Shown here one piece after another: positions 1 to 9,019 of a DNA stretch of 64,000 bases. The position numbers were made by a program, and so were the translations under genes. Each line of letters opens with the position of its first letter. The stretch's first letter is position 1. The notes beneath the pieces were generated by a model. That model did no database searches. It saw only the letters and a program-made list of their open reading frames with translations, and was not told the DNA's origin. This DNA is from Kribbella aluminosa (GTDB lineage: Bacteria; Actinomycetota; Actinomycetes; Propionibacteriales; Kribbellaceae), in the NCBI RefSeq assembly GCF_017876295.1, contig NZ_JAGINT010000002.1, forward strand, positions 4,154,001 to 4,218,000. The letters are read 5' to 3'.

Positions 1-166
1 CGGCGACATCGGCCTGGCGGCGCCAGTAGGCGTAGTGACTCGGCCGCTCCTCACCGGGTACCAGTCGCTTCGCGACGAAGCCGTCAGGCGTCCTCCACAC
101 ACCGCCGTCCGCCCGGTCGTTCCCCACGCTGAGCAGAATCCAGTCACGCTCCGGTCGCCATCCCAT
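1..166 (-). CDS. Phosphotransferase (APH-like) paralogue, N-terminal part only
   Basis: Reading the minus strand from an ATG at 166 gives an open frame of 55 codons that runs off the left edge. It contains GGVWRTPDGF, then KRLVPGE, then a YAYWRRQA stretch. The same pattern (GGVWRTPGGE, KRLVRG, HAYWERQA) lies at the same place in the next gene (206-1036), so this is the start of a second copy of the same aminoglycoside/choline-kinase-like phosphotransferase. The catalytic part is outside the window. Only 39 bp separate the two genes, which suggests a tandem duplication transcribed together. The substrate cannot be told. Confidence 0.7.
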   Translation of the reverse strand, partial: MGWRPERDWILLSVGNDRADGGVWRTPDGFVAKRLVPGEERPSHYAYWRRQADVA

Positions 167-205
167 CGAGCAGAACTATCACCCGCTCGGTCCACCCCGC
201 CCGCC

Positions 206-1036
206 TCAGAGGTGATCGACTGCCTGTTCGACGACGGGGGACAGGTCGCGCAGGAGCCGCACGTGATCGCCGGAGTCGGGCTGGGTGAGCGACCAGGCCG
301 CGCGTGACACGACGGTGTACGCCGCGGTGAGCACGGCTCCCCGTCGTACAGCGGCCGCCTGACCACCATGCGCCGCCAACAACTCGTCCAGCGGTGCATT
401 GACGGCCAGGAGCAGGTAGCCGAGGTCGAAACCGGCCGGTCCCAGGCCGAACTGTTCCCAGTCGATGGCGATCACGTCGTCGCCGTCGCGGCCGAGGAGG
501 TTCACCGGATGGGCATCGCCGTGCGTCGGCACCCGCGGAAGCGCGTCCAGCGCATCCAGCGCGGCCTCCCGACGGGTCCACAGTTCCTCGATCGCCGGTG
601 TCGACGACCCGCCCAGCGCCCCCCACCCGCCGCGACGCTCCACGGTCCTCAGACGGTCCCGAAGTACGTCCCGCGCACCCCACGCGGGCTCGACCACGGA
701 ACAGCCCGAGAAACGCCCCAGAGCCCCCGCCAGCGCCTCCGGAGCCCAGTCGTACGGCGCGACGTACGCCGTCCGGAGCGTGATCCCGTCCGCATCCCGC
801 TCCACGCCCGTCCAACCTGGCGCCCGGAGCCCCGCCGTACGGGTGACGACGCCGGACTCGGCGACCAGCGCCTGCCGTTCCCAGTACGCGTGATGCCGCG
901 GATCGGTCACACCCCGGACCAGGCGTTTCACCACCTCCCCGCCGGGCGTCCGCCAGACGCCGCCGGTCGCTTGTCCGGTACCGGCGGTGAGTGGTTCCCA
1001 ACGGGAGGAGGGCTGCCAGGACAGTTGCCGAGACAT
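206..1036 (-). CDS. Aminoglycoside phosphotransferase (APH) family protein
   Basis: 276 residues, the usual size for small APH/choline-kinase-fold phosphotransferases. The Brenner-type catalytic loop is visible around residues 190-215: HGDAHPVNLL holds the catalytic Asp and Asn, followed by IDWEQFGLGPAGFDLGYLL with the metal-binding Asp. The N-terminal lobe (residues 20-60) carries GGVWRTPGGE and KRLV, probably the nucleotide-binding strands. Family members phosphorylate aminoglycosides, macrolides, sugars or amino alcohols; nothing here identifies the substrate, and resistance should not be assumed. It is transcribed toward its truncated paralogue and diverges from gltB across a 240-bp gap. 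Confidence 0.85.
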   Translation of the reverse strand: MSRQLSWQPSSRWEPLTAGTGQATGGVWRTPGGEVVKRLVRGVTDPRHHAYWERQALVAESGVVTRTAGLRAPGWTGVERDADGITLRTAYVAPYDWAPEALAGALGRFSGCSVVEPAWGARDVLRDRLRTVERRGGWGALGGSSTPAIEELWTRREAALDALDALPRVPTHGDAHPVNLLGRDGDDVIAIDWEQFGLGPAGFDLGYLLLAVNAPLDELLAAHGGQAAAVRRGAVLTAAYTVVSRAAWSLTQPDSGDHVRLLRDLSPVVEQAVDHL

Positions 1037-1121
1037 GGTTCCGGTCTATCAGTCCCAGCAAGTGAATTTCCGGGGCGTGGGTGGTTGCGGACGCGGTCGG
1101 CTGGGAAGATAGAGGGCTAGT

Positions 1122-1139
1122 AGTGAGCGCTTGCTTACT
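1122..1139. promoter_or_regulatory. Operator-like dyad between the phosphotransferase gene and gltB
   Basis: AGTGAGCGCTTGCTTACT has two half sites AGTnAGC and GCTnACT around a 4-bp centre; six of nine base pairs are symmetric. Spacing and base pattern resemble many TetR-family operators. It lies in the 240-bp divergent gap 1037-1276, so it could act on either gene. No regulator gene is adjacent. The rest of the gap shows no gene. Confidence 0.35.
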
Positions 1140-1276
1140 GAGGGTCATCAAGGCGTTGCGCGGTGGACAGGAAGTCCATTTGGCGGGCGTCATGAGGTAG
1201 TCTCGGGACTCCCGGCTTGGGCCAGTGTTGTCCCGCGGCCAGTTGTATTTGACCGTAGGACGACGGGAGCTCCTGA

Positions 1277-4200
1277 ATGTATGGTCGCCCCCCCACCGGA
1301 GAGCTGCAGAGGCCGAGCGAGGGCCTCTACGACGGACGGCACGAGCACGACGCGTGTGGTGTTGCCTTCGTCGCGACCCTGACCGGTGAACCGAGCCACG
1401 ACATCGTGGCCAAGGCATTGACCGCCCTGCGGAACCTCGAGCACCGTGGTGCGTCCGGTGCCGAGCCCGACTCCGGCGACGGTGCCGGCATCCTGCTCCA
1501 GGTTCCGGACGCCTTCTACCGCAAGGTGTGCGAGTTCGAGCTGCCGGCGCCGCACAGCTATGCGACCGGTATCGCGTTCCTCCCGGCCGACCCGGACGAC
1601 GCGGCGAAGGCGACGGAACGGATCGAGGAGCTCGCCGCCGAGGAGCAGTTGAGCGTCGTCGGCTGGCGGGACATCCCGACCACGCCCGACCTGCTCGGTG
1701 CGACCGCGCGTTCGGTGATGCCGACGTTCAAGCAGCTGTTCGTGACCGCGAAGGCGGGCCGCGTGCTCGGCCTGGCGCTGGAGCGGATGGCCTTCCGGCT
1801 GCGCAAGCGCGCCGAGAAGGAGACCGCGACGTACTTCCCGTCGCTGTCCGGCCGGACCATCACCTACAAGGGGATGCTGACCACCGACCAGCTCGACAAG
1901 TTCTTCCCGGAGCTGACCGACCCGGACCTGGCGTCCGCGATCGGCGTCGTGCACTCGCGGTTCTCGACGAACACGTTCCCGTCCTGGCCGCTCGCCCACC
2001 CGTACCGGTACATCGCCCACAACGGTGAGATCAACACCGTCCAGGGCAACCGGAACTGGATGCGCGCCCGCGAGGCCCTGCTCGCCAGCGACTTGATCCC
2101 GGGAGACCTGGAGCAGCTCTACCCGATCTGTACGCCGGGAGCCTCGGACTCCGCGTCCTTCGACGAGGTCCTCGAGCTCCTGCACCTCGGCGGCCGCTCG
2201 CTGCCGCACGCGATGCTGATGATGATCCCGGAGGCGTGGGAGAACGCCACCACGATGGATCCGAAACGGCGCGCGTTCTACGAGTTCCACTCGACGCTGA
2301 TGGAGCCGTGGGACGGCCCGGCGTCGGTGGTCTTCTCCGACGGTACGAAGGTCGGCGCCGTGCTGGACCGCAACGGCCTGCGCCCCTCGCGGTACTGGGT
2401 GACCGACGACGGCCTCGTCGTACTCGCCTCCGAGGCCGGTGTCCTGGACATCGACCCGGCGACCGTCACCGAGAAGGGCCGGCTCGAGCCCGGCCGGATC
2501 TTCCTGGTCGACGTCGACGCGCACCGGATCATCACCGACACCGAGGTGAAGAACACGCTCGCGGCCGAGCACCCGTACGACGAGTGGCTGCACGCCGGCC
2601 TGATCCGCTTCGAGGACCTGCACGAGCGCGAGCACGTCGTCCACAGCCACGCATCGGTGACCCGGCGCCAGCAGGTCTTCGGGTACACCGAAGAGGAGCT
2701 GCGCGTCATCCTGACCCCGATGGCGAGGACCGCCGCGGAGCCGATCGGCTCGATGGGGACCGACACCCCGATCGCGGTGCTGAGTGACCGGCCGCGGCTG
2801 CTGTTCGACTACTTCGCGCAGCTGTTCGCGCAGGTCACGAACCCGCCGCTGGACGCGATCCGCGAGGAGCTGGTGACCTCGCTGTCGTCCAGCCTCGGCC
2901 CGGAGTCGAACCTGCTGAACCCGAGCCCGGCGTCCTGCCGGCAGGTGGTGATCCCGTTCCCGGTGATCACCAACGACGAGCTGGCCAAGCTCCGGCACAT
3001 CAACCTCGACGGCGACATGCCCGGCCTGGCCACCACGGTGCTGCGCGGCGTGTACGACGTCGAAGGTGGCGGCGAGGCGCTCCGGACACGCCTCGACGAG
3101 ATCTGCGCCGAGGCCGACGCCGCGATCAGCGACGGCGCCCGCATCCTGGTGCTGTCCGACCGGCACTCGAACGCCGACAGCGCGCCGGTCCCGTCGCTGC
3201 TGCTGACCGCCGCGGTTCATCACCACCTGGTGCGGAAGAAGACCCGCACCCAGGTCGGCCTGGTCGTCGAGGCCGGTGACGTCCGCGAGGTGCACCACGT
3301 CGCGCTCCTGATGGGGTACGGCGCGGCAGCGATCAACCCCTACCTGGCGCTGGAGTCGGTCGAGGACCTGTGCCGGCGCGGCACCTATCTGCCGGGCATA
3401 GAGCCCGAGCAGGCGGTTCGCAACGTGGTGAAGTCGCTCGGCAAGGGCGTGCTCAAGGTCATGTCGAAGATGGGTGTCTCGACGGTCGCGTCGTACACCG
3501 GCGCCCAGATCTTCGAGGCGAACGGGCTGTCCCCGTTCCTGGTCGACATCTACTTCACCGGTACGTCGTCGAGGATCGGCGGCGTCGGCCTGGACACGAT
3601 CGCCGAGGAGGTACGCCGCCGGCACCTGCGCGCCTACCCGGCCGACGGGATCCTGCCCGCGCACCGCAAGCTCGAGATCGGCGGCGAGTACCAGTGGCGC
3701 CGTGAGGGTGAGCCGCACCTGTTCGACCCGGACACGGTGTTCCGGCTGCAGCACAGCACCCGCACCGGGCGGTACGACATCTTCAAGCAGTACACGGCGA
3801 AGGTGGACGAGCAGTCCGAGCGGCTGATGACGCTGCGTGGGTTGTTCGGGTTCAAGTCGGACCGGCAGCCGATCCCGATCGACGAGGTCGAGCCGGTCAG
3901 CGCGATCGTCAAGCGGTTCTCCACCGGCGCGATGAGCTACGGCTCGATCAGCGCCGAGGCGCACACCACGCTGGCGATCGCGATGAACCGGCTCGGCGGC
4001 AAGTCGAACACCGGTGAGGGCGGCGAGGACGCCGACCGGCTGTACGACCCGGCCCGGCGGAGCTCGATCAAGCAGGTCGCGTCCGGCCGGTTCGGCGTCA
4101 CCGCGGAGTACCTGACGAACTCCGACGACATCCAGATCAAGATGGCGCAGGGCGCGAAGCCCGGCGAGGGCGGGCAGCTGCCCGGCCCGAAGGTGTACCC

Positions 4201-5815
4201 GTGGGTGGCGAGCACCCGGCACTCGACGCCCGGCGTCGGCCTGATCTCGCCGCCGCCGCACCACGACATCTACTCGATCGAGGACCTGGCGCAGCTGATC
4301 CACGACCTGAAGAACGCGAACCCCCAGGCGCGGATCCACGTGAAGCTTGTCTCCGAGGTCGGTGTCGGCACGATCGCCGCGGGTGTCTCGAAGGCGCACG
4401 CCGACGTCGTACTGATCTCCGGCCACGACGGCGGTACCGGCGCGGCGCCGCTGACCTCGCTGAAGCACGCGGGCGGTCCTTGGGAGCTCGGCCTCGCCGA
4501 GACCCAGCAGACCCTGCTGCTGAACGGGTTGCGGGACCGGATCGTGGTCCAGACCGACGGCCAGCTGAAGACCGGGCGGGACGTCGTGATCGCGGCGCTG
4601 CTCGGTGCCGAGGAGTACGGTTTCGCGACCGCTCCGCTGGTGGTGTCGGGCTGCATCATGATGCGCGTCTGCCACCTGGACACCTGCCCGGTCGGCGTCG
4701 CCACCCAGAACCCGGTGCTCCGGGAGCGGTTCTCGGGCAAGCCGGAGTTCGTGGTGAACTTCTTCGAGTTCATCGCCGAGGAGGTCCGCGAGTACCTGGC
4801 CGAGCTCGGGTTCCGGACGCTGGACGAGGCGATCGGGCACGCCGAAGTACTGGACATCGAGCGCGCGGTCGACCACTGGAAGGCCGACGGGCTCGACCTG
4901 TCGCCGATCCTGCACGTGCCGGCGCTGCCGGAAGGCGCGGCGCTGCACCAGACCGTCGAGCAGAACCACGGGCTGGACAAGGCGCTCGACAACGAGCTGA
5001 TCCGGATCTGCCGGCCGGCGCTCGACAACGGCGAGCCGGTCCGGGCGCAGGTCGCGATCCGGAACGTGAACCGGACCGTCGGCACGATGCTCGGCCACGA
5101 GATCACCAAGCGGTACAAGGCCGCCGGTCTCGCGGACGGGACGATCGACCTGACCTTCACCGGGTCGGCCGGCAACTCGTTCGCCGCCTTCGTGCCGCCC
5201 GGGGTCACCCTGCGGCTCGAGGGTGACGCCAACGACTACGTCGGCAAGGGCCTGTCCGGCGGCCGGGTGGTGATCCGGCCGGACCGCCGGGCCCGGTTCG
5301 ACGCCGCCGGCCAGATCATCGCCGGCAACGTGATCGCGTACGGCGCGACGTCCGGCGAGCTGTTCATCAGCGGCGGCGTCGGCCAGCGGTTCTGCGTCCG
5401 GAACTCCGGCGCGACCGCGATCGTCGAGTCGGTCGGCGACCACGCCTGCGAGTACATGACCGGCGGGCGTGTCGTCGTCCTGGGTGCTGTCGGACGGAAC
5501 TTCGCGGCCGGTATGTCGGGCGGTGTGGCCCACGTGATCGACCTGGACCACTCCCTGGTGAACCCGGAGCTGGTGGATCTGCACCCGGTCACGACGGACG
5601 AGTCCGAGCTGCTGCACGACCTGGTCCGCAGGCACTTCGAGGAGACCGGATCGGAACGGGCGGCCAAGCTGCTCGCCGACTGGCCGGCCGCGGCCGCCAG
5701 ATTCACCACGGTGATGCCCCGCGACTACGCCCGGGTACTGGCGGCCAAGGCGGCCGCCGAGCGTGACGGGCTGGACGAGGACGCCACCACGCGAGCGATG
5801 ATGGAGGCCATCTGA
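1277..5815 (+). CDS. gltB: Glutamate synthase (NADPH) large subunit
   Basis: 1512 residues, full length for bacterial GltB. It makes glutamate from glutamine and 2-oxoglutarate with GltD. The N-terminal class II amidotransferase domain begins at HEHDACGVAFVA; Cys27 becomes the catalytic N-terminal Cys after removal of a 26-residue propeptide. FMN-binding synthase motifs follow (GAMSYGSISAEAH, SGHDGGTGAAPLTS) and the Fe-S cysteines sit in CHLDTCPVGVATQ. The C-terminal GXGXG beta-helix is present (GDANDYVGKGLSGG). The ATG at 1277 has a GGGAG about ten bases upstream. The stop overlaps the gltD start by one base (TGATG), so the two are translationally coupled. Confidence 0.98.
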   Translation: MYGRPPTGELQRPSEGLYDGRHEHDACGVAFVATLTGEPSHDIVAKALTALRNLEHRGASGAEPDSGDGAGILLQVPDAFYRKVCEFELPAPHSYATGIAFLPADPDDAAKATERIEELAAEEQLSVVGWRDIPTTPDLLGATARSVMPTFKQLFVTAKAGRVLGLALERMAFRLRKRAEKETATYFPSLSGRTITYKGMLTTDQLDKFFPELTDPDLASAIGVVHSRFSTNTFPSWPLAHPYRYIAHNGEINTVQGNRNWMRAREALLASDLIPGDLEQLYPICTPGASDSASFDEVLELLHLGGRSLPHAMLMMIPEAWENATTMDPKRRAFYEFHSTLMEPWDGPASVVFSDGTKVGAVLDRNGLRPSRYWVTDDGLVVLASEAGVLDIDPATVTEKGRLEPGRIFLVDVDAHRIITDTEVKNTLAAEHPYDEWLHAGLIRFEDLHEREHVVHSHASVTRRQQVFGYTEEELRVILTPMARTAAEPIGSMGTDTPIAVLSDRPRLLFDYFAQLFAQVTNPPLDAIREELVTSLSSSLGPESNLLNPSPASCRQVVIPFPVITNDELAKLRHINLDGDMPGLATTVLRGVYDVEGGGEALRTRLDEICAEADAAISDGARILVLSDRHSNADSAPVPSLLLTAAVHHHLVRKKTRTQVGLVVEAGDVREVHHVALLMGYGAAAINPYLALESVEDLCRRGTYLPGIEPEQAVRNVVKSLGKGVLKVMSKMGVSTVASYTGAQIFEANGLSPFLVDIYFTGTSSRIGGVGLDTIAEEVRRRHLRAYPADGILPAHRKLEIGGEYQWRREGEPHLFDPDTVFRLQHSTRTGRYDIFKQYTAKVDEQSERLMTLRGLFGFKSDRQPIPIDEVEPVSAIVKRFSTGAMSYGSISAEAHTTLAIAMNRLGGKSNTGEGGEDADRLYDPARRSSIKQVASGRFGVTAEYLTNSDDIQIKMAQGAKPGEGGQLPGPKVYPWVASTRHSTPGVGLISPPPHHDIYSIEDLAQLIHDLKNANPQARIHVKLVSEVGVGTIAAGVSKAHADVVLISGHDGGTGAAPLTSLKHAGGPWELGLAETQQTLLLNGLRDRIVVQTDGQLKTGRDVVIAALLGAEEYGFATAPLVVSGCIMMRVCHLDTCPVGVATQNPVLRERFSGKPEFVVNFFEFIAEEVREYLAELGFRTLDEAIGHAEVLDIERAVDHWKADGLDLSPILHVPALPEGAALHQTVEQNHGLDKALDNELIRICRPALDNGEPVRAQVAIRNVNRTVGTMLGHEITKRYKAAGLADGTIDLTFTGSAGNSFAAFVPPGVTLRLEGDANDYVGKGLSGGRVVIRPDRRARFDAAGQIIAGNVIAYGATSGELFISGGVGQRFCVRNSGATAIVESVGDHACEYMTGGRVVVLGAVGRNFAAGMSGGVAHVIDLDHSLVNPELVDLHPVTTDESELLHDLVRRHFEETGSERAAKLLADWPAAAARFTTVMPRDYARVLAAKAAAERDGLDEDATTRAMMEAI

Positions 5816-7281
5816 TGGCTGATCCCAAGGGATTCCTGACCACCCCGCGCGAGGTCGCCGACCGGCGGCCGGTGGAGGAACGCAAGCAGGACTGGAAAGA
5901 GGTCTACCCCGGCGGGCCCGGCAAGGCGCTGCTGCCGATCATCACCAAACAGGCCGGCCGCTGCATGGACTGCGGCATCCCGTTCTGCCACAGCGGCTGC
6001 CCGCTCGGCAACCTGATCCCGGAGTGGAACGACCTGGTCTGGCGGGACGACTGGTCGAGCGCGATCGAGCGGCTGCACGCGACCAACAACTTCCCGGAGT
6101 TCACCGGGCGGCTGTGCCCGGCGCCGTGCGAGACCGCCTGCGTGCTCGGCATCAACCAGGACCCGGTGACGATCAAGAACGTCGAGGTCGCGATCATCGA
6201 CAAGGCCTGGGAGACCGGCGACGTCAAGCCGCAGCCGCCGGAATGGCTGACCGGTAAGACGATCGCGGTCGTCGGGTCCGGCCCGGCCGGTTTGGCCGCG
6301 GCGCAGCAGCTGACCCGCGCGGGTCACACCGTCGCGGTGTACGAGCGCGCCGACACCCCGGGCGGCCTGCTCCGGTACGGCATTCCCGAGTTCAAGATGG
6401 AGAAGGTGCAGGTCGACCGCCGGATCCAGCAGATGAAGGACGAGGGCACGGTCTTCCGCTCCGGCGTCAACGTCGGCGTCGACGTCACCGGAACCCAGCT
6501 CAAGCAGCGGTACGACGCGGTCGTGATCGCGACCGGCGCCACCGCCGCGCGCGACCTGCCGGTGCCGGGCCGCGAGTACGGCGGTATCCACCAGGCGATG
6601 GAGTACCTGCCGCAGTCCAACCGGGCCTCGCTCGGGCAGACCGTCGCGAACCAGATCGTTGCGACCGGCAAGGACGTGGTGATCATCGGCGGCGGCGACA
6701 CCGGCGCCGACTGCCTGGGTACGGCGCACCGCCAGGGTGCCCGGTCGGTCACCCAGCTCGAGATCATGCCGCGGCCGTCGGACGAGCGCCCGGCGGGACA
6801 GCCCTGGCCGACGTACCCGATGACCTACCGGGTCGCGTCCGCGCACGAGGAGGGCGGCGACCGGGTGTACGCCGTCTCCACGGTGAACTTCGAGGCCGAT
6901 GCCGACGGCAACGTGTCCGGGCTGAACCTGGTCGAGGTCGAGTTCAAGGACGGGAAGTTCACCCCGGTCGAGGGCTCCGAGCGGACCATCCCGGCGCAGC
7001 TGGTGCTGCTCGCGATGGGCTTCCTCGGGCCGGAGCGCGAGGGCTTCCTCGAGCAGCTGGGCGTCGAGCTCGACGAGCGCGGCAACGTCAAGCGGGACAA
7101 GCACTACCAGACCTCGGTCGAAGGCGTGTTCGCCTGCGGTGACGCCGGCCGCGGTCAGTCGCTGATCGTCTGGGCGATCGCCGAGGGCAGGTCCTGCGCG
7201 GGCGGCGTGGACGCGCACCTGACCGGGTCGTCGACGCTGCCGACCCCGATCCCGCCGACCGCGCGCCCGCTGGCGGTTTGA
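5815..7281 (+). CDS. gltD: Glutamate synthase small subunit
   Basis: 488 residues, normal length. GltD takes electrons from NADPH through FAD and Fe-S clusters and passes them to GltB. The N-terminal cysteine sets CMDCGIPFCHSGCPLGN and RLCPAPCETACVLG (residues 45-120) form the cluster-binding domain. The FAD Rossmann motif is VVGSGPAGLAAAQQL (about residue 150), the NADPH one IIGGGDTGADCLGTA (about 290), and the C-terminal FAD motif is FACGDAGRGQSLIVWAI. It is the second gene of the gltBD operon. A 23-bp-arm hairpin starts seven bases after the stop. Confidence 0.98.
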   Translation: MADPKGFLTTPREVADRRPVEERKQDWKEVYPGGPGKALLPIITKQAGRCMDCGIPFCHSGCPLGNLIPEWNDLVWRDDWSSAIERLHATNNFPEFTGRLCPAPCETACVLGINQDPVTIKNVEVAIIDKAWETGDVKPQPPEWLTGKTIAVVGSGPAGLAAAQQLTRAGHTVAVYERADTPGGLLRYGIPEFKMEKVQVDRRIQQMKDEGTVFRSGVNVGVDVTGTQLKQRYDAVVIATGATAARDLPVPGREYGGIHQAMEYLPQSNRASLGQTVANQIVATGKDVVIIGGGDTGADCLGTAHRQGARSVTQLEIMPRPSDERPAGQPWPTYPMTYRVASAHEEGGDRVYAVSTVNFEADADGNVSGLNLVEVEFKDGKFTPVEGSERTIPAQLVLLAMGFLGPEREGFLEQLGVELDERGNVKRDKHYQTSVEGVFACGDAGRGQSLIVWAIAEGRSCAGGVDAHLTGSSTLPTPIPPTARPLAV

Positions 7282-7287
7282 CGAGGT

Positions 7288-7350
7288 CCGCCTTGGGCAC
7301 GGGCCAACCGAAAGTCGCGGACCGTGACGGTTGGACCGTGCCCAAGGCGG
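7288..7350 (+). terminator. Long intergenic hairpin after gltD
   Basis: Arms 7288-7310 and 7328-7350 are complementary over 23 bases with one mismatch, around a 17-nt loop. No T run follows, as is common for high-GC actinobacterial terminators. It probably ends the gltBD transcript. It also lies just upstream of the putative promoter of the next gene. Confidence 0.7.
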
Positions 7351-7360
7351 CCCGGCTGGA

Positions 7361-7366
7361 TAGGTT
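7361..7366 (+). promoter_or_regulatory. Putative -10 element for a leaderless transcript
   Basis: TAGGTT fits the actinobacterial TAnnnT -10 pattern and ends six bases before the GTG at 7373, so the transcript would start at or next to the start codon. No Shine-Dalgarno sequence is seen upstream of that GTG, which agrees with a leaderless start. Confidence 0.4.
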
Positions 7367-7372
7367 GGACGT

Positions 7373-8920
7373 GTGGCGACACGGTTGGTGACGAAAGGAC
7401 GGCTCCGGGCGATCGCGCCGTGGGCCGCGCTGAGCTTGCTCTTCGTGGCGACCTCGGTGCTGGTCGGCCTGCTCGGATTCGTGAAGGACTCCGAACGCGT
7501 CACGATCGGCGCCCACGCGGCGACCGTGTCCCCGACGTTCGACGGGCACGCGACCCTCGACTTCGGGGCTGTGCTGCCGCGGCTGCGGATCGCCAGCAAC
7601 GAGCCGTTCGGTCTCGGCGTCAACATCGACGTACAGGAGACCAACGCCACCAACCTCGGCGACCTGATCAACCGCGACGCCCTGATCGCCGCCCAGCCAG
7701 AGGGCGAGACCGCGCGAATCCGGCAAGCCGTGCAGGAGATGGTGGTCGGCGATGCGGTGGCCGGCGCCGCGACCGGCTTCCTCGTGGTCGTCGTGGTGGC
7801 GACGCTGTGGGCGATGATCGGGTACCGGCGCCGCCGTGAGCTGTGGCACCTGGTCCACCGCCACGAACGCCGCGTCGAGCACCGGGCGGTCGTCGTACTG
7901 GTCGCGATGGTGGTCACCGTCGCCGCGATCTTCGGCCCCGCCCGGATGCGGCGCGTCGATGCACCACCGACCGAATGGACATCGCTGGCTCAGCTGCTGC
8001 CGGAACTCCATCTGGACAATCAGCTCCAGGGGGTGGAAGTGGCGTCCGGTTTCTCCACCACTGGTGGCGTCGGTTTGATCAAGACCGCCGTGGAGACGTA
8101 CCAGCGATCGTCCCAGTTCTACGGTCAGCTCAAGGAGAAGGCCCGCGGCATCGGCGACCGGATCCACCAGCCGGGCAAGGACGAGACGGTCGCGATCCAG
8201 GTCAACGACCGGCACGACAACATCGGCATGGACCCGGTCGCGGCCGAGGTCGCCAAGGTGGCCGGCGCGAAGCTCCTGATCGATGCCGGCGACGACACCT
8301 CGTCAGGGGCGCCTTGGGAAGACTTCAGCATCAACTCGCTGCGCCAGCACTTCAAGGACTTCAAGGTGGTGGCGACGCCCGGCAACCACGACGCCGGCGG
8401 ACACGTGGCGGACGTGATGCGGAAGAGCGGCTTCACCGTGCTGGACAGCAAGCCGGTGGAGATCGACGGAATCCGGTTCCTCGGCGACGCCGATCCGAAC
8501 TGGACCGGGCTCGGCGTCGAAGGCCCGGGCAACGAGACCATCGGTCACCAGTCCAAGCGGCTCGCGGACATCGCCTGTGCCCAGCCCGCCGACAAGCGGA
8601 TCTCCACATTCGTCGTCCACGACCCGGCGGAGTTCGTGGACACCGCCGCCCGGGGTTGCGCGCCGCTGCTGCTGTCCGGGCACCTGCACCGGCAGGTCGG
8701 GCCGGAGACCAAGGTGGTCGACGGGCGGCCGGTGACGACGTACACGAACGGGACGACCGGGGGAGCGGGGTACTCGTTCGCCCTCGGCTACACGCTCCGC
8801 CGGCCGGGCGAGGTCACGCTGATCACCTACCTGAAAGGCCAGCCGGTCGGCCTCCAGACCGTCACCGCCGAACTCACCGGCGACATCACCGTCGGCGCCT
8901 ACACCCCGTTGTCTTCTTGA
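7373..8920 (+). CDS. Membrane-anchored metallophosphoesterase
   Basis: 515 residues. The N-terminal third holds three predicted membrane helices (about residues 15-37, 130-150 and 165-185) with a basic loop between the last two. The C-terminal half is a calcineurin-like phosphoesterase domain with its metal and catalytic motifs in order: NDRHDN (DxH-like), IDAGDDT (GD), TPGNHDAGG (GNHD), FVVHDPAEF and LSGHLHRQV (GHxH). The predicted topology would put the catalytic domain outside the membrane, but this is uncertain. The substrate is unknown. It starts with GTG directly behind a TAGGTT box. A stand-alone gene between gltBD and pyk. Confidence 0.85.
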   Translation: MATRLVTKGRLRAIAPWAALSLLFVATSVLVGLLGFVKDSERVTIGAHAATVSPTFDGHATLDFGAVLPRLRIASNEPFGLGVNIDVQETNATNLGDLINRDALIAAQPEGETARIRQAVQEMVVGDAVAGAATGFLVVVVVATLWAMIGYRRRRELWHLVHRHERRVEHRAVVVLVAMVVTVAAIFGPARMRRVDAPPTEWTSLAQLLPELHLDNQLQGVEVASGFSTTGGVGLIKTAVETYQRSSQFYGQLKEKARGIGDRIHQPGKDETVAIQVNDRHDNIGMDPVAAEVAKVAGAKLLIDAGDDTSSGAPWEDFSINSLRQHFKDFKVVATPGNHDAGGHVADVMRKSGFTVLDSKPVEIDGIRFLGDADPNWTGLGVEGPGNETIGHQSKRLADIACAQPADKRISTFVVHDPAEFVDTAARGCAPLLLSGHLHRQVGPETKVVDGRPVTTYTNGTTGGAGYSFALGYTLRRPGEVTLITYLKGQPVGLQTVTAELTGDITVGAYTPLSS

Positions 8921-9019
8921 CGATTCAGGCTCCGGCGGAGGAGTTCGACCGTTGTTAACTGTCCAGTAAGGGGGGTGGACCAGCGGGGGCAGTGGTTTGC
9001 AGGAGTAGGGTTTTGTGAC

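Noticed and set aside
1190..5635. A 1481-residue open frame antisense to gltB
   Set aside because: It is a GC-bias shadow of gltB: low-complexity Arg/Asp/Val/Gly composition, no family motif, while the sense strand is unmistakable.
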